NCBI RefSeq assembly: GCF_021631985.1 | Contig: NZ_CP070225.1 | Coordinates: 5,766,001-5,830,000 of the forward strand | Origin: Sandaracinus amylolyticus | Lineage (GTDB): Bacteria; Myxococcota_A; Polyangia; Polyangiales; Sandaracinaceae | Direction of reading: 5' to 3' | Length of the DNA: 64,000 bases | In this document: positions 52,522-61,127 of the stretch, in pieces | Layout of the letters: each line of letters opens with the position of its first letter | How positions within the stretch are numbered: position 1 is the stretch's first letter | Position numbers and translations under genes: made by a program | Notes under the pieces: model-generated | Database searches by the model: none | Seen by the model: only the letters and a program-made list of their open reading frames with translations | What the model was told of the DNA's origin: nothing

Positions 52522-53826
52522 TCACCGCGCACGAGAGAGCGCGTCGTGCTTCTTCGCGAGAGAGGCGACGAGCACGAGCCACGCGACGCAGAGCACGACG
52601 TTGAGCGCCGCGAACCCCTCGACGCCGAGCTCGATCACCTCGGCCCCCACGAACACCACCGCGGCGGCGAGAACGTCGCCGGCCCGCACGAAGAACGCGT
52701 CGATCGCCTGCTTCGCGCTGTACTTCTCGATCGGCGTCGTCGGCAGCCAGAGGAGCGCGCGGCCGGTGTTCATGATCGAGTAGTCGGTCGCGTTCTCCGC
52801 GACCTTCGCGGCGCGCACGATCGCGAGCGTCGCGCCCGCCGCGATCATCGCGTACGAGCCGAGCGCGACGATCGGGAGCGCCGCGATCGCGCCTCGCGTG
52901 CCGAGGAAGCGCACCAGCGACGACGCGACGAGGAGCTGGAGCGCGATCGCGACGACGTTCACCTGGAAGAAGAACTCGCCGTAGAACGCGCCCACGCGCG
53001 CCTCCACGAACGCGCGCGGATCGCCGATGCCCTCGGCGAGGGCGAGCGCGGCCTCGGCGGACTCGACCGCGGTGCGGCCGAGCACGTACTCGCCGACGGT
53101 GTTCACCAGGTTCGCGATCAACATCATCAGCGCGATCGCGCGCAGGTACGGGCTCTTCCACACCAGGAGGAAGCCGTTGGTCTCCTCGTGGTGCTCGGCG
53201 TGCGGCGTCGGCGAATGGAGCCGCATCGCGACCACGGTGCACACGAGGTGCAGCGCGAGCAGCGCGGCCGCGACGCCGAAGAGCGCGATCACACCGAGCC
53301 CCGCGTCGAAGAGCCACGACGCGATCCGCGCGCCCGACGCCGCACCGATCGTCGCGCCCGAGGCGACCACCGGGAAGATGCGCTTGCCCTGCTCCTCCGT
53401 GAGCACGTCGTTCGCGACCGACCAGAACTGCGCGACCACCGCGAGGCTGAAGATGCCGACCCACACGTAGAACGCGATGCCGATCCCCGGCGTGCGCAGA
53501 CCGGCCGCGATCGCGAAGAGACCGATGCACGCGATGAACACCGCGATCACCGCCGGCACGAAGCGCTCGCGTCGGACCCGCGCGACGAGCCGCCCGTACA
53601 TCGGCACGAGCGGCACGAGCACCAGCGCCTGCACCGCGGCGGCGTAGGACTTCATCTCGGCGCCGCCGGTCGCGAGCACCAGCGGCTCGCGCGCGGTCTT
53701 GAGCACGTAGTACGCGACGAGCACCACGAAGAGATCGACCGCGAGGAGGATCGCGATCGGCCACTCGCCGGGGTGGAGGTCGACGATGCGGTGCCGGCGG
53801 CGCGGCGCGGGAGTGGGATCGGCCAC
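52522..53826 (-). CDS. NTP/NDP exchanger-like (MFS) transporter
   Basis: A protein of 434 residues with about 12 helices and the ATP/ADP translocase/MFS arrangement: AYYVLKTAREPLVLATGG, QALVLVPLVPMYGRLVARVRR, VWVGIFSLAVVAQFWSVAND then GKRIFPVVASGATIGA, and IEKYSAKQAIDAFFVRAGD. Chlamydial/rickettsial and many free-living homologues exchange nucleotides or related anions. GTG 53826 has CAGGATC upstream; the frame upstream to 54285 is antisense noise. A related, larger transporter is two genes upstream. Confidence 0.86.
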   Translation of the reverse strand: MADPTPAPRRRHRIVDLHPGEWPIAILLAVDLFVVLVAYYVLKTAREPLVLATGGAEMKSYAAAVQALVLVPLVPMYGRLVARVRRERFVPAVIAVFIACIGLFAIAAGLRTPGIGIAFYVWVGIFSLAVVAQFWSVANDVLTEEQGKRIFPVVASGATIGAASGARIASWLFDAGLGVIALFGVAAALLALHLVCTVVAMRLHSPTPHAEHHEETNGFLLVWKSPYLRAIALMMLIANLVNTVGEYVLGRTAVESAEAALALAEGIGDPRAFVEARVGAFYGEFFFQVNVVAIALQLLVASSLVRFLGTRGAIAALPIVALGSYAMIAAGATLAIVRAAKVAENATDYSIMNTGRALLWLPTTPIEKYSAKQAIDAFFVRAGDVLAAAVVFVGAEVIELGVEGFAALNVVLCVAWLVLVASLAKKHDALSRAR

Positions 53827-53857
53827 CGATCCTGCGTGCGGCCGATCGCGATCGGCG

Positions 53858-53875
53858 CGTTGGATGCGCTTGTGG
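53858..53875 (-). promoter_or_regulatory. Leader motif CCACAAGCGCATCCAACG
   Basis: Lies 31 nt upstream of the transporter GTG, in the 50-bp gap after the cyclic-nucleotide-binding gene. Confidence 0.4.
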
Positions 53876-53876
53876 T

Positions 53877-54779
53877 TCAGCGATCGAGCGCGCGCAGCGC
53901 GGCGCCGCCCATCCGCTGGAACACTTCGTCCTGGAGCTCCGGGTGATCGCCGACGATCTCGAGGAGATCGTCGATCTCGATGCGGAGCGCCGACGCGGCG
54001 CGCTGCACGGTCGCGCCGTACCACCGCGGGGCCGCGGCGAACGCGTCGAGCAGGCCGACCGCGTCGCCGCGCCGGTACACGAACGACTGATCGGGCTCGC
54101 GCGCGTGGCCGATCACCTCGCCCGACGCGAGGAGCAGGCACCACCCGCTGCGCACGTCGCCGGCGCGCCACAGCGTCTGTCCCGCCGGCAGCTCGACCGG
54201 GAGCGCGACCGACGCGAGATCCGCGACCGCCTCGATGCGCGTGTTGCGCACACCGCCGGTCGCCTCGCGCACGAGCAGCATGCAATCGACGGGGTCGAGC
54301 AGATCGAACGCGCGCTCCGCGTGGTCCGCGGGCACGTACCCCGCGCTCGCGCCGAGCCGCCTCCGGATCGCGATCGCGTCGCGCGCGACGCTGCGCAGCG
54401 AGGGCTCGAAGAGCGGCGAGCGTCCCTCGAGCAACGTCGAGAGGCGATCGGCGGGGAACGAGAGCGTGTGGGTCGTCGTGGTGGCGATCGCTGCGACCCC
54501 GACCGGGTCACGCGCCCACGCGACCATCGCCGCGACCGCATCGCCCGCGCCCGCGCGGCCGTAGCTGCGACCGAGCCGCGTCACCTCGACCGATCCGTCG
54601 AGCACCCAGTGGAGCTCGTCGAGCGGACGGCCGAGGGTCGCGATCGCGTCGTGCGGCGCGAAGCGGCGGAGGCGACCGCGCTGCACCAGCGGTCCCGCGC
54701 TGGCGAGCGGGACCCCGAAGAGCTGCGCGAGCCGCAGTCCCCAGAGCTCGCGCTCCGCGCTCGTCGGCGTGTCGCTCAT
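53877..54779 (-). CDS. Double cyclic-nucleotide-binding-like regulator
   Basis: A protein of 300 residues with two cNMP-type beta-barrel domains: first FAPHDAIATLGRPLDELHWVLDGSVEVTRLGRSYGR and GAGDAVAAMVAW; second LPAGQTLWRAGDVRSGWCLLLASGEV and FVYRRGDAVGLLDAFAAAP. Both have the barrel shape, but the phosphate-binding FGExAL-type cassette is poorly conserved, so ligand binding is doubtful. No DNA-binding domain is present. It starts in the stop of the upstream transporter (ATGA), so it may regulate that transporter. Confidence 0.78.
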   Translation of the reverse strand: MSDTPTSAERELWGLRLAQLFGVPLASAGPLVQRGRLRRFAPHDAIATLGRPLDELHWVLDGSVEVTRLGRSYGRAGAGDAVAAMVAWARDPVGVAAIATTTTHTLSFPADRLSTLLEGRSPLFEPSLRSVARDAIAIRRRLGASAGYVPADHAERAFDLLDPVDCMLLVREATGGVRNTRIEAVADLASVALPVELPAGQTLWRAGDVRSGWCLLLASGEVIGHAREPDQSFVYRRGDAVGLLDAFAAAPRWYGATVQRAASALRIEIDDLLEIVGDHPELQDEVFQRMGGAALRALDR

Positions 54780-57355
54780 CGCGCTCCTGCCGCGCGGGCG
54801 GCGACCCGCCGCACCATCTCGCTCCCGTCGGCCGCGAGCTCGCGCTCGATCGCGTCCGGGTCGAGCGCGAGCGTCACGCCGAGCGCGGCCGCCGCGCGCG
54901 AGGCCTGCGACGCTGCCGGCTCGTCGTCGGTGAGCGCGAGGAGCGCGTCGTGCACCCGCCCGTCGAGCGCGTGATCGAGGAGCTCGCGCGCGCTCTCGCG
55001 CGACGTCCGATCGCCGGCGCGCAGCCCGCGGAAGAGCACCTCGGGATCTTCGCCGCGCAGGCCGCGGAGGCCGATCACGCGGAACGCGCGCTCCATCGTG
55101 GCGCGCTGCTTGTCGAGGAGGAGCGCGTCGAGGAGCGCGACGTGGGCGTCGGTGCGCGCGAGGTCGCCATAACGCGCGTGCACGTGAGCGCGCCACGACG
55201 CGAGCTTCACGAGGCGGCGCAGCGTGCGGTCGAGGAGGCGATCCATCGTGCGCGCGACGTCGTGCGGCAGCGGCCCGCCCTCGCGCGCGAAGCGGCCCAT
55301 CGCGCGCAGGATCCGGTAGCGCACCGCGCCGTCGGCCTCCGACTCCAGCCAGTCGCGGAGCGCCGCGCCGGCGCGCGGGGTGAGATGCGCCGCGATCGCG
55401 TCGGGCAGGAGCAGGCGCGTCGCGCGCGGCGCGTCCTGGCCGATCCGGGCGACGAGCGCGTCGAGGCCCGCGTCGCCGATCGCGACGAGCGCCGCGTGCA
55501 CGGCGGCGCGTGTCGCGCGCGCGGGGAGCCGATCGACGAGCACGCCCGCCAGCGCCGGGTGCGGCCGGGAGATCGCGAGCGTCGCGAGCTCGTCGGCGAT
55601 CTCGGGCCCGCCGCGCGCGGCGAGCCGCGCGACGAGCACGTCGAGCTCGGGCCGCGCGGGCGCGTGCGAGAGCGCGCGGAGGACCGCGATCCGCGTCTCG
55701 AGGTCGGCGCTCTCGGCGGCATCGACGAGCTCGGCGAGCCGCGCGGCCGCGTCCTCTCCGGCGCGCGTCGCGAGCACCACGCGCGCCACCGCGCGCACCG
55801 CGGCGGAGCGATCGGAGAGCAGCGCCTCGACGTCGAGCGTGCTCGCGCCGAGCTCGAGCAGCGCCGCGGCCGCATGCCCCCGCACCGCGTCGTCGGCGCT
55901 CGCGAGGAGGCGCACGAGGTGCGCGGACGCATCGGTGCGGCTCGCGCGCACGAGGAGATCGATCGTCGCGACCACGACCGCGGTCGACGGATGCGCGAGC
56001 AGCGACGTCGGCACGAGCTCGGGGCGCCCGTGTCGCTCGAGCAGGCGCAGCGCGGAGAGGCACTTGGTCGCGTCGAGCGAGAGCGCGCGCAGCACGGTCT
56101 CCAGCGCCTGCGCGCCGAGCGCGGGGCTCGGGAGCGGGATGCGCGGATCGGGCTCGAAGCCGTCGAGGCGCGAGCGGAAGATCGTGAGGTACCGGCGGTG
56201 GGTCCCCATCGCGATCGCGATCCACGAGAGCGCGAGCCCGAGGACGATCGAGAGGACCGCGGGCGACGACGCGCTGCCGCCGAGCACGAGCGCCAGCGCG
56301 ACGGTCAGTGCACCGAGGGCCTGCCCGGCGCGGTGACCGACGGTCTGGAACGTGAGCTTGAGCCGGCGCCGCAGGTCGAGCTCGAAGGGCATGAAGAGGA
56401 GCTCGATCGCGGTGCCGTGGAGCGAGTGCTGGAGCGCGCCCGCGCTCGCGCGCAGGCCCACCGCGGCGAGCGTCGGTGCACCGCCGATCCCGAGCGCGAG
56501 GAACGCGCTCAGCGTCGCGGGCAGGACGATCATCGCGGTCTGGAGCCCGAAGCGGCGCAGGAGGAACGGCGTGAGCGCGAGCTGCACGACCAGCGCCGCA
56601 CCCGACGTCGAGGCGGAGAGCACCCCGAAGACGGCGGCGAGATCGCCGCGTGCGGTGTGCTCGGCGATCGTCGCCTTGAACACGACGTCGCCGGCCGTGA
56701 GCACCGCGGCGCCGAGCGACACGAACACGAAGAGCAGCACCGCGTAGCGCGCCTGCGCGCGAACGCCGGCTGCCTTCGCCGGAAGGCTCTCCGCGATCAC
56801 CGCGGGCTCGCCTCGACCGGTCCACGCGACGCCGATCGCCGCGATGACGAGCGCGCATGCCGCGGCGACCAGCGACCACGCGCTCGAGGCGAGGTGCCCG
56901 ATCACCGCCGCCGCGAGCGAGCCCACGATCGCGCCGAGCAGGCCGCCGACGCCGATGCGCGCGAAGTCGCGCCGGGCGTGGCCCACGTCGGATCGCGCGG
57001 ACATCCACGCCCACATCGAGCTCGTCGAGATCATCCCGAAGACGCCCGACCACACGTAGAGCGCGGTGCTCCAGCCCGAGTCCGTGCGCTGCGCGGCGAT
57101 CGCGAACGCGGTCGACACGAGCGCACCGACCGCGAGGATCACGACGAGGCGCCGCGCCGGTCGCGCGCCATCGGGGATGCGCTGCACGACCCACGACACC
57201 CCGCCGGCGACCAGCGCGAGCGCCACGTAGACGACCGGCAACGACGCAGGCGGATGGCGCGCGAGGTAGAGCGCATCGCGCGCCGTCTCGTTGAGCGCAT
57301 GCCCCGCGAGCAGCGTGCCGTAGAGCAGCGCGAGCCTCGTGGTGCGGGTCGGCAT
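54776..57355 (-). CDS. NTP/NDP-exchanger-like transporter with HEAT-repeat tail
   Basis: A protein of 859 residues. Residues 1-400 form a 12-helix NTT/MFS-like domain (AGHALNETARDALYLARH, LYVWSGVFGMISTSSMWAWM, FARIGVGGLLGAIVGS, ELLFMPFELDLRRRLKLTF). From about 430 onward there are HEAT/armadillo-type helical repeats (LVRLLASADDAVRGHAAAALLELGA, DLETRIAVLRALSHAP, and similar), likely a protein-interaction scaffold. Coupling of such an exchanger to a HEAT tail and a double cNMP-like protein gives a distinct module. The substrate is unknown. Confidence 0.84.
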   Translation of the reverse strand: MPTRTTRLALLYGTLLAGHALNETARDALYLARHPPASLPVVYVALALVAGGVSWVVQRIPDGARPARRLVVILAVGALVSTAFAIAAQRTDSGWSTALYVWSGVFGMISTSSMWAWMSARSDVGHARRDFARIGVGGLLGAIVGSLAAAVIGHLASSAWSLVAAACALVIAAIGVAWTGRGEPAVIAESLPAKAAGVRAQARYAVLLFVFVSLGAAVLTAGDVVFKATIAEHTARGDLAAVFGVLSASTSGAALVVQLALTPFLLRRFGLQTAMIVLPATLSAFLALGIGGAPTLAAVGLRASAGALQHSLHGTAIELLFMPFELDLRRRLKLTFQTVGHRAGQALGALTVALALVLGGSASSPAVLSIVLGLALSWIAIAMGTHRRYLTIFRSRLDGFEPDPRIPLPSPALGAQALETVLRALSLDATKCLSALRLLERHGRPELVPTSLLAHPSTAVVVATIDLLVRASRTDASAHLVRLLASADDAVRGHAAAALLELGASTLDVEALLSDRSAAVRAVARVVLATRAGEDAAARLAELVDAAESADLETRIAVLRALSHAPARPELDVLVARLAARGGPEIADELATLAISRPHPALAGVLVDRLPARATRAAVHAALVAIGDAGLDALVARIGQDAPRATRLLLPDAIAAHLTPRAGAALRDWLESEADGAVRYRILRAMGRFAREGGPLPHDVARTMDRLLDRTLRRLVKLASWRAHVHARYGDLARTDAHVALLDALLLDKQRATMERAFRVIGLRGLRGEDPEVLFRGLRAGDRTSRESARELLDHALDGRVHDALLALTDDEPAASQASRAAAALGVTLALDPDAIERELAADGSEMVRRVAARAAGAR

Positions 57356-57371
57356 GCGCGCGCGAACGAGG

Positions 57372-58955
57372 TCAGGCCTCCGCGGTGCGGATGCCGAGCT
57401 CGAGGCCGATCCGCTGGATGTGCGAGGCGTGCTCCGCGAGCTCCGCGGCGACGAGCGCGCGCGACGCGGTCCACTCGGGCGGCACCGTGAGCTCCACCTT
57501 GCGGCGGGCCGCGCGCGCCGACGGGATCACCGCGACCTTCGCGCGATCGGCGTGCAGGGCCACCGCGATCCGCAGCAGCACCGAGAGGCGCTTCAGCGCG
57601 CGCCGCGACCCGCGCCGCCTCGGCTCGAACATGTCGCGGCGGAGGCGGCCGCGGTGGGTGCGCACGAGCGTCGCGATGGCCTCGAGCTCGTCGCGCGAGA
57701 ACCCCGGCGCGTCGGCGTTCGCGATGAGGTACGCGCCGTGCCGCGCGACGCCGCTCCGCGACACCGAGAGCCCCAGCTCGTGCAGCTCCGCGGCCCAACC
57801 GAGCCATCGCCGCAGCTCGACGTCGCCGAGCTCCCAGTCGCTGGCGACCGCGTCGAAGAGCGTCTCCGCGGTCTCGCGCACCCGGCGCGCGTGCGCCGCG
57901 TCGATGCCGTGGCGCGCGCGGAACGCCGCGATCGTGTCGTCGCGCACGTCGTCGCTCTCGAGCCGGCCCACGAGCTCCATCAGGAGCCCCTCGCGCAGGG
58001 CCCCGTCGGCGACGTCGATCCTGCCGAGCTCGAAGGTGCGCATCACCGCGTCGACGATCGCGAGGCCGCCCGGCAGCACCGGCCGCCGCTCGTCGGCGAG
58101 CCCCTCGACGTCGACGTCCGCGAGGGTGTCGGCGTCACACACCTTCTCGATCAGCGCGTCGACGCCGCGCCGCGTGATCGCGCCGCGGCCCGCCTCCACG
58201 ATCTCTCCGATCGCGCGCATCGTGCCCGACGATCCGAGCACACGATCGATCCCCGCCGCGCGCATCCGCGCCGCGAACGGACGCAGCTCGAGCATCGCCG
58301 CGTCACGCGCGCGCTCGTAGCGCTTCCTCGAGATCCGCGCGTCGGGGAAGAAGCGCTCGGTGAACCGGATGCACCCCATCGGCGTGCTGTGCGCCTCGCG
58401 CGGCGTCCACCCGGTGCCCACCACGACCTCGGTGCTGCCGCCGCCGATGTCGACCACCAGCCGACGCTCGCGCGCCGAGGGCGGGTGCATCGCGGACACG
58501 CCGCGCCACACCAGCCGAGCCTCTTCGGGCCCGGGCACGATCTCGACGCGGTGTCCGAGCAGCTTCTCGGCGCGCGCCACGAGCTCGGGCCCGTCCGACG
58601 CACGACGCAGCGAGTCGGTCCCGACGATCCGCACGCGTCCCGCGGGCAGTGGGCGCACCAGCTCGGAGAACCGCTCGAGGCACGCGATCGCGCGCGCTCG
58701 CGCAGCGCGGTCGAGCGGCCGGCCATCACGCAGACCGGAGCCGAGCGCGACGCGCTCGCGACGGCGATCGTAGACGTGCGGCGTCCCGCGCTCGATCGAC
58801 GCGAGCACGAGGTGGAAGCTGTTCGATCCGAGGTCGAGCGCTGCGACGCGCGGATGATCCGCGTCCTCGGCGGGCGCGCTCGCGAGCGCGATCGTTCGCT
58901 CCGCGCAGGGGATCGGCGCTGCGCCGGTGCGCGCGCTCGCGGGGGTCCTCGCCAT
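57372..58955 (-). CDS. ppx: Exopolyphosphatase/pppGpp phosphatase (Ppx/GppA)
   Basis: A protein of 527 residues with the ASKHA fold: ALDLGSNSFHLVLA at residues 38-51, GTDSLRRASDG, LVVDIGGGSTEVVVG (phosphate-2 loop) and GSSGTMRAIGEI. The C-terminal HD-type helical region (RHGIDAAHARRVRETAETLF, AAELHELGLSVSRSG) is present. It releases phosphate from polyphosphate and/or converts pppGpp to ppGpp. An N-terminal extension of about 35 residues is non-conserved. It precedes the transporter gene by 16 bp. Confidence 0.92.
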   Translation of the reverse strand: MARTPASARTGAAPIPCAERTIALASAPAEDADHPRVAALDLGSNSFHLVLASIERGTPHVYDRRRERVALGSGLRDGRPLDRAARARAIACLERFSELVRPLPAGRVRIVGTDSLRRASDGPELVARAEKLLGHRVEIVPGPEEARLVWRGVSAMHPPSARERRLVVDIGGGSTEVVVGTGWTPREAHSTPMGCIRFTERFFPDARISRKRYERARDAAMLELRPFAARMRAAGIDRVLGSSGTMRAIGEIVEAGRGAITRRGVDALIEKVCDADTLADVDVEGLADERRPVLPGGLAIVDAVMRTFELGRIDVADGALREGLLMELVGRLESDDVRDDTIAAFRARHGIDAAHARRVRETAETLFDAVASDWELGDVELRRWLGWAAELHELGLSVSRSGVARHGAYLIANADAPGFSRDELEAIATLVRTHRGRLRRDMFEPRRRGSRRALKRLSVLLRIAVALHADRAKVAVIPSARAARRKVELTVPPEWTASRALVAAELAEHASHIQRIGLELGIRTAEA

Positions 58956-58997
58956 GATCTCGGCTCCGTCGGGAGAGAACGCGCGGCGGGCCGCGCA

Positions 58998-59444
58998 TCA
59001 CGCCGTTCTGCGCTCGACCGCGGGCGGATCGTTGGACGCGATTGCCACGTGCGCGTGCCGCGTCGGCGCGCAGAGCACGAGCTCGTCGATCCCGTGCTCG
59101 ATCACCATCGCGGCGGCGCGCTCGAGCTCGCCCTGCGCGAGCTCGAGATCCCAGGGCTCGATCAGCGGGCGTGGCCGCGCCGGCGACGCGAGCCCACGCC
59201 GCCTCGGCACCACGACGACGACGTGCAAGCGAGCGCCGATCTCGTCGCGCAGATCGCTGAGCGCGGCCTGGATCGCGCACACGTCCTCGTCGCTCACCGA
59301 TCGCACCGGCACCGCGAGCACCACGTGTGCGCGATGGATCGCGAGCCGGCTCACGAGCTCGCTCGCGCGCGCTCGCCACTCGCGCGTCGGTGCCGCTCGA
59401 AGCGCAGGGAGCCGCACGAGGATCGCGGCGCCCCGCTCGCTCAC
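58998..59444 (-). CDS. Small alpha/beta hypothetical protein
   Basis: A protein of 148 residues with alternating strands and helices (RGAAILVRLPALRAAPTREW, HVVLAVPVRSVSDEDVCAIQ, RLHVVVVVPRRRG) and a C-terminal half with WDLELAQGELERAAAMVIEHG. It probably has a Rossmann-like fold. No catalytic motif is evident. The start is GTG 59444 in a GTGA overlap with the lipoprotein gene, so it is translationally coupled. Function unknown; conserved co-transcription with the lipoprotein is inferred. Confidence 0.65.
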   Translation of the reverse strand: MSERGAAILVRLPALRAAPTREWRARASELVSRLAIHRAHVVLAVPVRSVSDEDVCAIQAALSDLRDEIGARLHVVVVVPRRRGLASPARPRPLIEPWDLELAQGELERAAAMVIEHGIDELVLCAPTRHAHVAIASNDPPAVERRTA

Positions 59445-61120
59445 GGAGCGCTCTCCGAGTCGGGCCGCTCGAGGCCGACCACACGGACCTCTCCGCCCGG
59501 CAGCGAGTAGAGGTGCACCCGCGCCGGCGCGGTGCGCTCCGCGCCCACGCTCGACGCGATCACGTCGACCACGACGTACTCCTCGGCGGCGCCGGGCGGC
59601 AGCGCGATCCGCGCGCACACGCGCGCGCTCGAGGCCGACACCCGCACCTCCGCATCGCTCGGGCGCGGAGGAAGACCGCGGTACACACGCGCCTCGTAGC
59701 GTCGCCCGTCGGCATCGCGGAGCCCGCTGCTCACCGCGAGATCGTCGAGGCAGATCTCGACGTCTCGCCCGTCGCGCGACGCGGCCGGCCACGTCAGCGG
59801 CGACAGGCGCGTGAGCCACCGCTCGAGAATCCGCGCGCGACGCGCGAGGAGGATGCGCATCAGCTGCGCGCCCAGCGCAGGATCCGACCACGCGCCCTGC
59901 GCCACCAGCACCGCGAGCTCGGACTCGCCGAGGCGCGCGACGATCCGCGTCATCCACGCGAGATCGCGCTCGGTCCTCCGCTCGAACCCGGGGTTCGGAT
60001 ATCCGTTGCGCCACTGATCGGGCACGAAGTCGCGCTCGGTGTAGAAGCCGAACGTCGGATGCTCGGGACGATCGGGCGACTCGGTGTAGGCACGCGGTGC
60101 GAGGCCGAGGCTCAGGAAGTCCTCGCCGAGGTGCTGGATGTCGAGGTAGTGCGAGTGACCGAAGCGGCGCGACAGCGCGTCGTCGACCGGCCAGACGATC
60201 CCGAACGAGTCGCCGGTGTCGAGCACGTAGTGGCGGACGTAGCCACGGCCCGGCTCGGTCTCGATCCAGCTGTCCATGTTGTTCTCGGCGCGCGAGTCGA
60301 TGTGGTTCAGCCACGCCGAGAGCACGTACATCCCGCGCACCTCGCGACGGTGCTCGTGGGGCACGACGTCGTTCGGATCGTCGTCGCGCAGCCCCGCGAA
60401 CCGCCATCCACCGAGCGGCGTTCCGTCGATGTACGCGCTCAGGCTGCCGCGCCTCCGTCCGTTCGGAGCGGCTCCTGCGCGCGCGAGGATCGCATCGACG
60501 TCGGCGCGCACCAGCGGCCGCGGCGAAGGGCCCGAGGCTCGGGCGTCGGGCGCGAGCGTGAAGTCCTCGGGCGTGAAGTGGATCACGCGGTTGCAGGGCA
60601 CGAAGTACCCCGCCGCGTGGAAGATCCGCGACGCGATCGCGTCGGCCGCGGTGGCGCGCTCGGGCTGCGAGAGATCGACCTTGAAGAGGTAAGTGCGCCC
60701 GTCGGACGCGCGCACCACGAGGCCGGGGCCCGATCCGTCGGGCTTGCTGCGGATGACGACCCACGGAGGCGGCGGCGCGTCGACCTCGGAGCACGCGCCG
60801 CGCGCGAGGTCCTCGTCGCTCATGGCGTCGCGACCGATCCGGTTCGTGAACCACGTCGAGTCCGGGACCTCGTCGAGCGCGTTGACGTTCATCGCCTCGC
60901 GATCGCGCTCGTAGGTCCAGAGCTCGGAGAGCTGGCGGAACGTGGTGTTGTCCACCGCGTCCCATGCCCACGGGTTGTAGTGGACCTGCGGCCGGGTCGC
61001 GATCGGACGCGCGTCGTCGTCGCGCCACATCGGATCGGCCATCGGGAACGCGCGGAACGAAGCGCCGCAGCCCGTGACGAGCCACAGCGCGGCGATGGAG
61101 GTGAGGAGTCGCCAGTGCAT
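59441..61120 (-). CDS. Lipoprotein with protein-kinase-like (HipA/FAM20-type) motifs
   Basis: A lipoprotein of 559 residues: signal peptide and lipobox LVTGC at residues 14-18. The middle resembles an atypical kinase: RTYLFKVDLSQPE with a candidate ATP Lys147, AADAIASRIFHAAGYFVP, MYVLSAWLNHIDSRAENNMD with candidate catalytic Asp275 and Asn280/281, and YVLDTGDSFG with metal-type Asp301. The pattern H-x-D-x4-N plus a later Asp is shared with HipA, FAM20 and PI3K-like kinases. It may phosphorylate a surface or periplasmic target, or be inactive. This is inference; no domain was found by search. Confidence 0.72.
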   Translation of the reverse strand: MHWRLLTSIAALWLVTGCGASFRAFPMADPMWRDDDARPIATRPQVHYNPWAWDAVDNTTFRQLSELWTYERDREAMNVNALDEVPDSTWFTNRIGRDAMSDEDLARGACSEVDAPPPPWVVIRSKPDGSGPGLVVRASDGRTYLFKVDLSQPERATAADAIASRIFHAAGYFVPCNRVIHFTPEDFTLAPDARASGPSPRPLVRADVDAILARAGAAPNGRRRGSLSAYIDGTPLGGWRFAGLRDDDPNDVVPHEHRREVRGMYVLSAWLNHIDSRAENNMDSWIETEPGRGYVRHYVLDTGDSFGIVWPVDDALSRRFGHSHYLDIQHLGEDFLSLGLAPRAYTESPDRPEHPTFGFYTERDFVPDQWRNGYPNPGFERRTERDLAWMTRIVARLGESELAVLVAQGAWSDPALGAQLMRILLARRARILERWLTRLSPLTWPAASRDGRDVEICLDDLAVSSGLRDADGRRYEARVYRGLPPRPSDAEVRVSASSARVCARIALPPGAAEEYVVVDVIASSVGAERTAPARVHLYSLPGGEVRVVGLERPDSESAP

Positions 61121-61127
61121 GTTCCTC

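Noticed and set aside
53877-57194. Single minus-strand protein of over 1000 residues covering the cNMP-like gene and upstream
   Set aside because: The upstream part is the wrong frame of the transporter gene; the real start is ATG 54779 in the transporter stop overlap.
59030-59046. Leader motif copy GGCAATCGCGTCCAACG
   Set aside because: It lies within codons of the small gene at 58998-59444 (AIASND), so it is counted as chance, though it is about 75 bp from the ppx start.
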